The translations under genes and the position numbers were made by a program. Below the pieces are notes generated by a model. The model worked only from the letters and a program-made list of their open reading frames with translations, was not told where the DNA came from and searched no databases. Shown piece after piece: positions 8,787-18,183 of a stretch of 64,000 nt of DNA (its first letter is position 1; every line of letters starts with the position of its first letter). This DNA comes from Fen-1273 sp963837815 (GTDB lineage Bacteria > Bacteroidota > Ignavibacteria > UBA10030 > UBA6906): contig CAWIOS010000013.1 in assembly GCA_963837815.1 (NCBI GenBank), positions 310,001 through 374,000 of the forward strand, read 5' to 3'.

Positions 8787-10271
8787 TTGAAAAACTTTGT
8801 TTGCCATATGACATTGATTGCAACCCTGCCGCTGACAATCGGCGCGGAATCGCTTCCGGCTTCCGGAGGCGTGCATTCGTTTGCGCCGGAATGGGTGCAG
8901 GACGCGGTATTTTACCAGATTTTTCCCGAACGATTCTGCAACGGCGACACATCAAACGACCCGCCCGGGACCGAGCCGTGGGGGGGGAAGCCGTCGACGC
9001 GGAATTTCTTCGGGGGGGATCTCCGGGGGATCGTGAGCAGGCTCGATTACGTCGCGTCTCTCGGAGTCAACGCCCTGTATCTCAATCCCATATTCATGTC
9101 CGGGAGCAACCACAAGTACAACACGGGCGATTACCTCAGGATCGACCCCGCATTCGGCGACGAGGCCGTGTTCAGGGAGCTCGTGGACTCGTGCCATGCG
9201 CGCGGCATCCGCGTCATCCTCGACGGGGTGTTCAACCACACGGGTGTTGACTTCTTCGCGTTTGCCGACCTGAAGAAGAACGGCGCGCGGTCGCCGTACG
9301 CAGGGTGGTACAATGTCCGCAGTTTCCCTGTCGGTCCCGTGACGAAACCGAATTACGAGTGCTGGTGGGGATTCGGGAGCCTCCCCAAACTCATGACGGG
9401 GAATCCCGCGGTGAAGGAGTACCTCTTCGCGGTGACCCGGCACTGGCTTGCCGCGGGAATCGACGGCTGGAGGCTCGACGTCCCGAACGAGATCCCTCAT
9501 GAGTTCTGGATCGAGTGGCGACGGCTCGTGAAATCGATAAACCCTGATGCATACATACTCGGGGAGATCTGGGACGACGGGACCCCCTGGCTCGGCGGGG
9601 ATCAGTTCGACGCGGTCATGAATTATCCGTTCCGATCCGCCTGCGCCGACTTTTTTGCGGCCGGAAAGGCGACAGTATCGCAATTCGATTCGGCGCTCGC
9701 CCGGCAGAGGCGATCGTACGCACCGGGAGTCACGTTCTCGCTCTTCAATCTCCTGGGAAGCCACGACACCGAAAGGTTCCTCACGCTGTGCCGGGGGGAC
9801 GTGTCGCTCTGGAAGCTCGCGCTCCTGTTCCAGATGACGTACCCCGGTGTCCCCTCGCTCTACTACGGTGATGAAGTGGGAATGACGGGGGGGAAAGACC
9901 CGGAATGCCGCGGGACGATGGTATGGGACCCGGCCAGGCAGAATGCGGAGATGCTCCGCTGGACGAGGGAGATTGTCGCGCTCCGAAAGGCTCACAGGGT
10001 GCTCAGGCGAGGGGGCTTTGCCCCGCTTCTGCTCGATGACGGCGCGCGTGTCTACGCGTACGTGCGGGACGATCCCTCCTCGGCCGCGCTCATCGTCCTG
10101 AACCGGGGGGCGAAAGACGCCCGCGTGGCCATTTCCCGGGCGCACGCGCCCGCAGTCCGTTCGTGGAATCGAATTTGGCCCGGCGGCCCGGAACAGATGC
10201 ACGCCGGCGCGGATTCACTCATCGCCACGATACCAGGAATGTCCGGGATCGTTCTGGAAGGAGAGAAATAA
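8787..10271 (+). CDS. Exported GH13 alpha-amylase-family hydrolase (cyclomaltodextrinase/neopullulanase-like)
   Basis: A 494-residue glycoside hydrolase with all four GH13 regions intact: DGVFNHTG, GWRLDVPNE (nucleophile D231), LGEIWDD (acid/base E260) and LLGSHDTERF (D327). The opening 'DAVFYQIFPERFCNGD' and the motif YLNPIF are typical of cyclomaltodextrinases and neopullulanases, which cut alpha-1,4 (and some alpha-1,6) glucan links to maltose-size products. No N-terminal CGTase-like domain is present. The N-terminus (MKNFVCHMTLIATLPLTIG) looks like a signal peptide, suggesting a periplasmic site. A TTG start at 8787 is preceded by AGGA at a fair distance; ATG 8808 is the alternative. The next gene begins two bases after the stop. 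Confidence 0.85.
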   Translation: MKNFVCHMTLIATLPLTIGAESLPASGGVHSFAPEWVQDAVFYQIFPERFCNGDTSNDPPGTEPWGGKPSTRNFFGGDLRGIVSRLDYVASLGVNALYLNPIFMSGSNHKYNTGDYLRIDPAFGDEAVFRELVDSCHARGIRVILDGVFNHTGVDFFAFADLKKNGARSPYAGWYNVRSFPVGPVTKPNYECWWGFGSLPKLMTGNPAVKEYLFAVTRHWLAAGIDGWRLDVPNEIPHEFWIEWRRLVKSINPDAYILGEIWDDGTPWLGGDQFDAVMNYPFRSACADFFAAGKATVSQFDSALARQRRSYAPGVTFSLFNLLGSHDTERFLTLCRGDVSLWKLALLFQMTYPGVPSLYYGDEVGMTGGKDPECRGTMVWDPARQNAEMLRWTREIVALRKAHRVLRRGGFAPLLLDDGARVYAYVRDDPSSAALIVLNRGAKDARVAISRAHAPAVRSWNRIWPGGPEQMHAGADSLIATIPGMSGIVLEGEK

Positions 10272-10272
10272 C

Positions 10273-13200
10273 GTGAAGAAGAAGAGGATGATGAACAACA
10301 ACAATCAATCGCGTGTGAAGAACCGTGCGAGCGCGGTCATTGCCGTTCTGCTCGCCGGGATGTGCACACCGGCCCTGGGGCAGGATAGCATCGACGTCAC
10401 GTTCCGGTACACAAACCCGTCGGCGGGAGGCGTGAACCTCGTCGGAGATTTCGAGGGGTGGAACAACTCAAACCCCGCCTACGTCATGGCGAACTCGGGC
10501 GGGGGGCTCTGGGTGAAAACTGCGCGTCTTCCCGTCGGCGGAATCCCGACGGGGACGCTCCCGGGAACATGGCAGTATAAGTTCTACCCCGCGGGGACGA
10601 CCGGGAGCTGGCCGAATGACCCGCTGAATCCCCACGTGAATGCCGCAGACAATGGCAATTCGTTCATCTATGCAAAAGACCCTGCGATCTACCAGGTGCT
10701 TCCCAACCAGCTCCAGCCGGTCCAGACGACGGCAACGCCGGCCCTGTCGGCGTACATATTCCCGAAGGTGGGCGCCACCGTCGATACGTCGACGCTCAGG
10801 ATCATACTCGACGGCGTTGTGATCTCCGGAATAGGGGGATACTTCGATCCGGTTTCGGGAAAGCTCACGTATACGCCGCAGTCGCCGCTCGCAAACGGAC
10901 TCCACACGTTTATCATACGCGCCTCGAGCTCGGCAGGCGCGTCAAACGGAGACACGGTCACATTCCATACGCAGGGCGGATTCGTGCAAATAACGAATCC
11001 CGGCGGGTATTCGACCAGGACGTCACAGAGGACGCTCTACGGCCTCGTCCAGTCGATGACCGTCACGCAGGTCAGGATCGTCCGGAACGGCGCGGACACG
11101 ACGACCGTCCCCGTTTCCTCCGGGGCGTTCAACGCAGTCGTGGCGCTCGCCGAGGGAGTGAATACGTTTCGTGCCTTCGCGGACTCCGCGGGGACGCAGG
11201 TCGCCTCTTCGCCCGTCTCGTTCACCCGGCTCGTCAACCATCAGCCGAATGCCCTCATCACGTTCGCCGACCACGGCTCGATCGATCTCGTTGCGACGGG
11301 GAGCACATCGCCTGATTCGGGCAGGACGCTCGAGTTCGTCTGGGGGGAAGACCCTTCGAACCCGGCAGTGATCGGCGGGATCAACGGCATGACGGCATCC
11401 GTCCTCACTGTGCAGCGCCCGACGGTGCAGGGAGAGTATTACTTCTCCCTGGTTGCCACGGACACGAGCGGAAACAGCGACACGACGCGCAACTATTTCA
11501 CGCTCAGGCCGACCCCCCCGATCGGCATTCCGACGGCGGCGAGCGTCCCCGGCTGGGTAAATGCCGGAAGGATGTACACGATGTTCTTCAAGATGCACAC
11601 GCAGGCGGGGACGATCAATGCGGCGCTCCCTGATCTGCACAGGATCGCCGCGATGGGATACAATATACTCTGGATCCTCCCGGTCATGAAGAACAGGGAT
11701 CCGATAAACAACGGCCCGGGACCCGGCTACGAGATCACCGACTTTTACACCGTCGCGCCCGAGTACGGGACGAACCAGGACATGAAGAATTTCATCGCCG
11801 CGGCACACGCGCTCGGAATGAAGGTGATACTCGACATTACCCCCAACCACACGAGTTCTTCCCATCCGTTCGTTCTTGACGCCCGCACGTACAGGGAAGC
11901 GTCCCAGTACTGGACGTACTACCAGCACCAGGAGATGGGGACCGGGAATCTGACGCAGTCGATGACATCCGACGGGTTCGTCTACTACAGCGGGTTCAGC
12001 GACGCACTTCTCAACTATAACTGGGCGGACGTCGACGCCCGCGCGTACATGATCGATGTCTACAAATACTGGATCCGGTCGATCGGCGCCGACGGTTACA
12101 GGTTCGACGTCTACTGGGGTCCGCACTCAAGGGCGAACGGCGGAAACGGCGGCGAGGGGGAGATGGGCGATCCGGTCCGGGCCGCGCTGAAACATATACG
12201 CCCCGACATCGCGCTTCTCGGGGAGACCGCGGGGACGGGCGTGGGCACCGAAGTGAACTTCGCCGACCAGGGGGGAGGACTTGACCTGGCATACGACTGG
12301 ATTCTGATGGGGACGGTGGAGTTGTCGAACCTCTGGACAGTCGATGCTGGCTCGCGCGTGAATTATCTCGACGCGAGCCTCAGGAACGGCTCGGGCACGG
12401 TCGGCATGGGATATCTCCCCGGTCCGGATTCGTATTTCCTCCGGTTCCTTGAGAATCAGGACCAGGACCGGATCGCGTATCTTTATTCTGTCGGTGCGCC
12501 GGACGCCGCCACGGCCCGGGCCCGGACGATGCCCGTCGCGACCGCGGTGAATCTCGCGGTCGGGCTCCCGCAGGTGTACGCGGGGCAGGAGGTGGGGCGC
12601 GGGCCGGGGATCGCCGATCTGGACGTGCGCCGGCGCGGCGTCGTCAACTTCGCCGACACGGCGGGACTCATACTGATGCCCCATTACCAGAAACTTGCAC
12701 AGATCAGGAAACAGTTCTCCTGCTTTACGACGCAGTCGATGGTCCGCGTGGGGACCGACGCGGCCGGGGTCTATGCGTACTCGCGCCCGTCCACGGCGCT
12801 GAACGGCCTCGTCGTCGCGAATATAGACGGCGTTCCTCACAACGCGAACGTCATACTGTCGATTGCCGGAAGCCCGGTGCAGTTTCTGGGATTGTCAAAC
12901 GGGACCTCGTACGTCGCGTCGGACCTGTACAACGGCACGACGACGCAGGTCGTGTTCACCGGGGGGATCGATACGCTGACGGTTGCGCTCCCCGCGTTCG
13001 GGACTGCCGTGTACGTCATAGACAACGTTGCGCACACACTTGTGCTTCCCACGCTGACCGGGATTGCGCCGGATCCCGCCTCTGCGCTCCCCCGTGAGTA
13101 CGCGCTGGGCCAGAATTATCCGAATCCATTCAATCCGTCAACGGTGATCACGTTCCAGATCCGGACTGCAGGCTATGTGACGCTCCGCGTCTACGACATT

Positions 13201-13356
13201 CTCGGCCGGGTCGTGGCGACGCTCGTCGACGGGTACCGCAGTGCGGGGACGTTCGCAGAGACGTTTGACGGATCGCGGCTCTCGAGCGGCGTCTATTTCT
13301 ACAGGCTCCGGGCCGGGTCGTTCGCGGGCACGAAGAAAATGGTCCTTTCAAAATAA
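10273..13356 (+). CDS. T9SS-secreted alpha-amylase (GH13) with N-terminal glycogen-binding-like domain
   Basis: A 1027-residue protein. A signal peptide (to ~residue 36, TPALGQ) is followed by a CBM48/starch-binding-like domain (VNLVGDFEGWNNSNP), Ig-like and PKD-like linker domains (~130-410), a GH13 barrel, and a T9SS sorting domain (GQNYPNPFNPSTVITF to KKMVLSK). The catalytic regions are DITPNHTSSSH, GYRFDVYWG (D612), LLGETAG (E651) and FLENQDQDR (D730). Region IV carries Gln729 where most amylases have His, although the catalytic Asp is kept. The GTG start lies two bases after the previous stop and is preceded by AAGGAGAG, so the two genes are co-transcribed. It likely acts at the cell surface on starch or glycogen. 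Confidence 0.87.
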   Translation: MKKKRMMNNNNQSRVKNRASAVIAVLLAGMCTPALGQDSIDVTFRYTNPSAGGVNLVGDFEGWNNSNPAYVMANSGGGLWVKTARLPVGGIPTGTLPGTWQYKFYPAGTTGSWPNDPLNPHVNAADNGNSFIYAKDPAIYQVLPNQLQPVQTTATPALSAYIFPKVGATVDTSTLRIILDGVVISGIGGYFDPVSGKLTYTPQSPLANGLHTFIIRASSSAGASNGDTVTFHTQGGFVQITNPGGYSTRTSQRTLYGLVQSMTVTQVRIVRNGADTTTVPVSSGAFNAVVALAEGVNTFRAFADSAGTQVASSPVSFTRLVNHQPNALITFADHGSIDLVATGSTSPDSGRTLEFVWGEDPSNPAVIGGINGMTASVLTVQRPTVQGEYYFSLVATDTSGNSDTTRNYFTLRPTPPIGIPTAASVPGWVNAGRMYTMFFKMHTQAGTINAALPDLHRIAAMGYNILWILPVMKNRDPINNGPGPGYEITDFYTVAPEYGTNQDMKNFIAAAHALGMKVILDITPNHTSSSHPFVLDARTYREASQYWTYYQHQEMGTGNLTQSMTSDGFVYYSGFSDALLNYNWADVDARAYMIDVYKYWIRSIGADGYRFDVYWGPHSRANGGNGGEGEMGDPVRAALKHIRPDIALLGETAGTGVGTEVNFADQGGGLDLAYDWILMGTVELSNLWTVDAGSRVNYLDASLRNGSGTVGMGYLPGPDSYFLRFLENQDQDRIAYLYSVGAPDAATARARTMPVATAVNLAVGLPQVYAGQEVGRGPGIADLDVRRRGVVNFADTAGLILMPHYQKLAQIRKQFSCFTTQSMVRVGTDAAGVYAYSRPSTALNGLVVANIDGVPHNANVILSIAGSPVQFLGLSNGTSYVASDLYNGTTTQVVFTGGIDTLTVALPAFGTAVYVIDNVAHTLVLPTLTGIAPDPASALPREYALGQNYPNPFNPSTVITFQIRTAGYVTLRVYDILGRVVATLVDGYRSAGTFAETFDGSRLSSGVYFYRLRAGSFAGTKKMVLSK

Positions 13357-13526
13357 GGACGCTAAGAAGAGAAGCCGGTCTCTCTGAACTGCAACTGCAC
13401 GAACGGCGGCGGGAAAGGGGAGTGGATTCCCGGCGGGGAAATTCCCGTCCGCCACAGGTCATACACGATTCCTGCGCCTCACCGGCGGTCAGGATCATCT
13501 AGGACATATCCGGTCAATAGCTGCCC

Positions 13527-15479
13527 ATGGAGAACGTCACGTCACACGCAGCACTTACCGTGCTCGAGCGCGCGCTGGAGAACGCCCGGAAGATCTACCG
13601 GGAGAGGAACAGGGAAAAGAAGTTCATGTATGCCGTCCCCGGACTCTGGGTCTCCGCGGGAGGGGGGGGCAAGTCCGTCAGCGTCGATCCGTTTGAATTC
13701 TTTCTCGGTGCGGTGAGGCACGCGGTGAGCGCGGTTCCTCCGCCGCGCCCCGCCCCTTCGGCGGGAGAATGGACCAGGGACGCGGTGATCTACAACATGT
13801 TCGTCCGCACGACCTCCGCGTTTGACCACGACGGGAGCGGAAAGCTCGAACTGCCTGCAAACGGAGACGGGTTCCGCGAGACGGGGACGTTTCTGAAGGC
13901 GATCGCGATGCTCCCCTACATCAAGAGGCTCGGCGCGGACACCGTGCATCTCCTGCCGATCACGTCGATCGGACACGACGGGAACAAGGGAACGCTCGGG
14001 TCTCCGTATGCGATACGAAATCCCTATGAGATCGACGAGAACCTCTCCGAGCCGCTTCTGGGGCTCGATGCCAAGACGGAATTCCGGGCGTTCGTCGAAG
14101 CAGCGCACAGGATGGGAATGCGCGTCGTCGTGGAGTTCGTCTTCCGGACTGCCGCCAAGGACGCGGACTGGGTGAAGGAGCATCCCGAATGGATGTACTG
14201 GATACGGGACTCCATTCCCCTGAGGGACTCGCAGCACCCGGACGAGTCGCGCTACGGTTCACCGCTCTTCACACCGGCGGAGCTCGAACAGATCCACAGC
14301 GACGTCAAGGCGGGGAATCTCGGCAACCTTCTCCCCCCGCATGAAATCTACAGAAACTTCTTCACCGCGCCCCCGCCCCCCGCCGGCGTGACGAAAAAGG
14401 ACGGGCGGTACGTCGGCCGCGTCGCGGACGGCACTGCGGTCAAGATACCCGGCGCGTTCGCAGACTGGCCGCCGGACGACAACCAGCCCCCCTGGGGCGA
14501 CGTGACGTACCTCCGCATGTACACGCACCCCGCATTTAACTATATCGGGTATAACACGATACGGATGTACGACACGCGCCTGACGCAGCCGGAATATGTG
14601 AACCGCCCCCTGTGGGAAAAGATCGTCGGGATCATACCGTATTACCAGAGCGAGTTCGGCATTGACGGGGTCATGATCGACATGGGACATGCGCTCCCGA
14701 TGCAGCTCAAGGCCGAAATGGTGTCGAGGGCGCGGTCGAAGAACGGCGATTTTGCGTTCTGGGACGAGAATTTTTCGATCACGCAGAAGAGCAGGGAGGA
14801 GGGATACAACGCCGTTTTCGGGTATCTCTGGGTCGATGAACACCATACGGAGAAGATGCGGGAATTCCTCAGGAGGCTCTCGACGGAGCCCTTTCCCATT
14901 CCCTTCTTCGGTACGCCGGAAAACCACAACACGCCGCGCGCCGCCTCCCGTCCCGGGGGAACGTCATACTCCCGATGGGCACTCGTCGTCAACAGCTTTC
15001 TCCCTGCGGTTCCCTTTATCCATTCCGGGTACGAGCTTGCGGAGCGGTACCCGATAAACACGGGGCTCGATTTTACCGTCGAACAGATCAGGCAGTTTCC
15101 CTCCGAGCGTCTCCCCCTCTTCAGTGAATACGGGTACAACTGGCTGAGTGCGGAGGAATTCACGCCGTTCGTGAGTGCCGTGATGGCCCTCCGGGCCCGC
15201 TACAGGACGCTTATCGTCGATTCTTCGCCCGCGACGTTCCGCGCTCTCCAGCCGGAAAGCCCGTCGGTTCTTGCGTACGCCCGCGTATCCCCGGGCGGGG
15301 GGGTGAGGATCGCAGTCGCCGGCAACGCGGATTTTCAATCGCCGGTCTCCTTCCGCATGCACTGCGGGACCGGGAAGCCGCTTGTGACGGATCTTCTGCG
15401 GGGCGTTACGATCGGGGTCCACGACGGCACGATCGCCGCAACGCTCGGACCTGGAGAATCCCTTGTGTTTGAATACTGA
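13527..15479 (+). CDS. Cytoplasmic GH13 protein resembling Thermotoga maltosyltransferase; region IV Asp replaced by Asn
   Basis: A 650-residue protein without a signal peptide. From memory, it follows the Thermotoga maritima maltosyltransferase closely: YAVPGLW, VDPFEFFLGA, RTTSAFDHDGSG, GFRETGTFLKAIAMLPYIKR, EHPEWMYWI and IDGVMIDMGHALP (nucleophile D385). Region III gives WDENFSIT (E414). That family transfers maltosyl units between alpha-1,4-glucans. Region IV reads PENHNTPRAAS, so the third acidic residue is Asn468, where Thermotoga has Asp (as I recall, TPDTPR). The substitution may reduce or change activity. A 170-base gap separates it from the upstream amylase; the transporter follows after 48 bases. 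Subfamily assignment should be checked by alignment. Confidence 0.8.
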   Translation: MENVTSHAALTVLERALENARKIYRERNREKKFMYAVPGLWVSAGGGGKSVSVDPFEFFLGAVRHAVSAVPPPRPAPSAGEWTRDAVIYNMFVRTTSAFDHDGSGKLELPANGDGFRETGTFLKAIAMLPYIKRLGADTVHLLPITSIGHDGNKGTLGSPYAIRNPYEIDENLSEPLLGLDAKTEFRAFVEAAHRMGMRVVVEFVFRTAAKDADWVKEHPEWMYWIRDSIPLRDSQHPDESRYGSPLFTPAELEQIHSDVKAGNLGNLLPPHEIYRNFFTAPPPPAGVTKKDGRYVGRVADGTAVKIPGAFADWPPDDNQPPWGDVTYLRMYTHPAFNYIGYNTIRMYDTRLTQPEYVNRPLWEKIVGIIPYYQSEFGIDGVMIDMGHALPMQLKAEMVSRARSKNGDFAFWDENFSITQKSREEGYNAVFGYLWVDEHHTEKMREFLRRLSTEPFPIPFFGTPENHNTPRAASRPGGTSYSRWALVVNSFLPAVPFIHSGYELAERYPINTGLDFTVEQIRQFPSERLPLFSEYGYNWLSAEEFTPFVSAVMALRARYRTLIVDSSPATFRALQPESPSVLAYARVSPGGGVRIAVAGNADFQSPVSFRMHCGTGKPLVTDLLRGVTIGVHDGTIAATLGPGESLVFEY

Positions 15480-15527
15480 GATCAAACCTGACTCCCCTCA
15501 CTTCCAGAACACGGGCGGCGGACGACA

Positions 15528-16814
15528 ATGCGCGACATGCAACGCACACTCTCGGGCGGATTCTACGCGCTCATAAGCCTCCCGTCGACCGCGATGGGAT
15601 TCGCGCTTTCGATCCAGATCTCGGCGCTGAGCTGGATTCTCACGACGCAGTACGGGCTCGACATCCACCAGGTGGGGATCGTCTGGGCCGCGGGGCCGCT
15701 GGCCGGGATATTCGGCCAGGTGATCATCGGGTTGATAAGCGACAGGGTGTGGTTCTGGGGGGGGAGGCGGCGTCCGTTCATCATCATCGGAGGGGCCCTC
15801 GCCGCGATGATGCTCTTCGCGCTCCCCAATATCCGCGCGATAAGCGAAACGCTCGGCGTTGCGAGCCTCCTTGTTGTTGCCACGGTGATCGCACTGACGC
15901 TCGATCTCGCGATCAACGTCAGCTTTAACCCGACCCGCTCCGTCATCGCGGACGTCACCCCCGAAGGGGAGGCGAGGACCAAAGGGTACACGTGGATGCA
16001 GACGATATCCGGTTTCTTCGGCGTCCTTGCGTACGTCATCGGCGCCGTTGCGGGGAACTACGTCCTCATTTACGCCGGGGTCGGCCTCGTGCTCATGTTT
16101 TCGGTGGTTCCGATTTTCTTCGTCGAGGAACCCCGCGAACTCCGTGACACTGCGGAACAGAATCCCGGAGAAAAGGGAGGGGGGACGCAGTGGGGCCAGC
16201 TCTTCCGCCTCTACGGGGCGCACGCCTTTTCGTGGATCGGCGTCCAGACGATGTTCGTCTACATCATCGCGTTCATACAGCAGAAGATGGACCTTCCCTC
16301 CCCGCCGGCCGACGCCGCCAGGGTGTCAGGCCAGGTCATCTCGATTTCGTTCGCGGTTCTCAACACCGTCGGATTTCTCCTCCCGGCACCCGTGCTTGAG
16401 CCGCTTGCCGTCCGGTTCGGCCGCGTCAGGGTCCACGTGGGAGCGGTCGCGATCATGGCGGCGGGGTACTTCGGCGTCGTCGCATTCGGCACCACTCCCC
16501 TGATGCTGTACGTCCTGATGGGCGTTCTCGGCATCGGGTGGGCCTCGATCGTCTCGCTCCCGTTCGCCATCATGACGGAAAAGGTCGACAAATCCCGCAC
16601 GGGGTTCTTCATGGGGGTATTCAACCTCTCCGTCGTCCTCCCCCAGCTTTTTGTCAGCCTCGTGCTCGGGAAGATCATACTCGACGCGCCTGACAAATCC
16701 CTGATATTCATCGTCAGCGGATGCACGCTCGCACTCTCCGCGCTCGGGTGGCTTTTCGTCCGCGAAGGGGGACCGTCTCGTGCCGCCGGCGCCTCACCGG
16801 TGCGGACACACTGA
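15528..16814 (+). CDS. MFS sugar transporter, SLC45/maltose-sucrose symporter-like (copy 1)
   Basis: A 428-residue inner-membrane protein with about 12 hydrophobic segments. The loop after helix 2 carries GGRRRPFIIIGG, a variant of the GRRRP signature of the SLC45/GPH-like sucrose and maltose symporters. It follows the cytoplasmic maltosyltransferase-like gene and precedes a related transporter, so uptake of maltose or maltodextrins into the cytoplasm is the likely role. The conserved acidic/polar motif in helix 4 reads NVSFNPTRSVIADV, where other members have EPFRAFVGD-type sequences. Start at ATG 15528; a second ATG lies three codons later. Confidence 0.78.
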   Translation: MRDMQRTLSGGFYALISLPSTAMGFALSIQISALSWILTTQYGLDIHQVGIVWAAGPLAGIFGQVIIGLISDRVWFWGGRRRPFIIIGGALAAMMLFALPNIRAISETLGVASLLVVATVIALTLDLAINVSFNPTRSVIADVTPEGEARTKGYTWMQTISGFFGVLAYVIGAVAGNYVLIYAGVGLVLMFSVVPIFFVEEPRELRDTAEQNPGEKGGGTQWGQLFRLYGAHAFSWIGVQTMFVYIIAFIQQKMDLPSPPADAARVSGQVISISFAVLNTVGFLLPAPVLEPLAVRFGRVRVHVGAVAIMAAGYFGVVAFGTTPLMLYVLMGVLGIGWASIVSLPFAIMTEKVDKSRTGFFMGVFNLSVVLPQLFVSLVLGKIILDAPDKSLIFIVSGCTLALSALGWLFVREGGPSRAAGASPVRTH

Positions 16815-16857
16815 GGGGCCCTGAACGCATAACGGTGGAACAAGCGAAAGGTCTCAC

Positions 16858-18183
16858 GTGAGCAAGCCGCACCTGTCGTCTCTGCAGATCTGGAACATGA
16901 ATTTCGGGTTCTTCGGAATCCAGTTCGGGTGGGGCCTCCAGATGGCCAATATGAGCGCGATCTACCAGTATCTGGGGGCGAAGGAGGAGGACATCGCGTG
17001 GCTCTGGATCGCCGCCCCGCTCACCGGGCTCATCGTCCAGCCGATCGTCGGCTATGCGAGCGACAGGACATGGACGAGGCTCGGACGGAGACGGCCGTAT
17101 TTCCTTGTCGGTGCGCTCCTTTCGACGCTTGCGCTGATTGCGATGCCCAATGCCCCCACCGTATGGATGGCGGCGGGACTCCTCTGGATGCTCGACGCGA
17201 GCATCAACATCACGATGGAGCCCTTCCGTGCGTTCGTGGGGGACATGCTCCCTCCCGCGCAAAGGAAAACCGGATTCGCAATGCAGAGCCTGCTCATCGG
17301 GCTCGGTGCGGTACTTTCCTCCGCGCTCCCCTGGGTGCTGACAAACTGGCTCCGCGTCTCGGGCGCGGCGGAAGGGAGCCTGATCCCGCGCACGGTTCAT
17401 CTTGCGTTCACGATCGGCTCGGCGGTATTCGCTCTCGCCGTCCTTTACACAGTCCTCATGACGCGGGAGTATCCCCCGGACGATCCCGGGGCGTTCCGGG
17501 CGATGAAAGAGTCCTCCGCGGGAGCCGGAAGGGCGTTTCGTGAGATACTTGGCGGCATACGTTCGATGCCGAAAGCGATGCGTCAGCTCGCCCTCGTGCA
17601 GTTCTTCACATGGTTTGCTCTCTTCTGCATGTGGATCTACTTCGTTCCCGCGGTGGCGACGAACGTGTTCGGCGGATCGCCGGGTTCCCCGGCGTTCCAG
17701 CAGGGGAGCGAGTGGGGGGGGCTCTGTTTCTCCGTGTATAACGGGACGGCGTTCGCGTTCTCGTTCGTGCTTCTCGCGCTCGTGCGGAAGTTCGGGGCGC
17801 GGGAGATACACCGCTGGAGCCTGATCGCGGGGGGGGGCGGGCTTGTTCTTGCGGTGGTCCTCAGCAACCAGTACGCGCTTCTCTTCTGCATGGTTCTCGT
17901 CGGGATCGCCTGGGCGAGCATACTCTCGATGCCGTACGCGATGCTCTCCAACGTCATCGCGGCGGAGAAGATGGGGTTCTATATGGGGGTGTTCAATTTC
18001 TTCATCGTCCTGCCGCAAATCCTCGCGTCCGCGGGACTCGGGCTTCTCATGAAGCACGTTCTCGGGGGCAACCCGATGAACGCGATTCTCATGGGAGGGT
18101 GCTCGCTCGGCATCGCCGCGGCATGCACGTTCCTGCTTCACGACGGGGGCGACTCCCCCGCCGCGGGCGCAGTGACCGCCTAG
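16858..18183 (+). CDS. MFS sugar transporter, SLC45/maltose-sucrose symporter-like (copy 2)
   Basis: A 441-residue, ~12-helix protein of the same family as its neighbour. SLC45-type signatures are clearer here: NMNFGFFGIQFGWGLQMAN at the N-terminus, RLGRRRPYFLVGA after helix 2, and MEPFRAFVGDMLPPAQR in helix 4. It starts at GTG 16858, 43 bases after copy 1. The two copies differ enough to suggest different substrates rather than a recent duplication. Its stop overlaps the stop of the convergent minus-strand SDR gene, so no terminator sits between them. Confidence 0.8.
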   Translation: MSKPHLSSLQIWNMNFGFFGIQFGWGLQMANMSAIYQYLGAKEEDIAWLWIAAPLTGLIVQPIVGYASDRTWTRLGRRRPYFLVGALLSTLALIAMPNAPTVWMAAGLLWMLDASINITMEPFRAFVGDMLPPAQRKTGFAMQSLLIGLGAVLSSALPWVLTNWLRVSGAAEGSLIPRTVHLAFTIGSAVFALAVLYTVLMTREYPPDDPGAFRAMKESSAGAGRAFREILGGIRSMPKAMRQLALVQFFTWFALFCMWIYFVPAVATNVFGGSPGSPAFQQGSEWGGLCFSVYNGTAFAFSFVLLALVRKFGAREIHRWSLIAGGGGLVLAVVLSNQYALLFCMVLVGIAWASILSMPYAMLSNVIAAEKMGFYMGVFNFFIVLPQILASAGLGLLMKHVLGGNPMNAILMGGCSLGIAAACTFLLHDGGDSPAAGAVTA

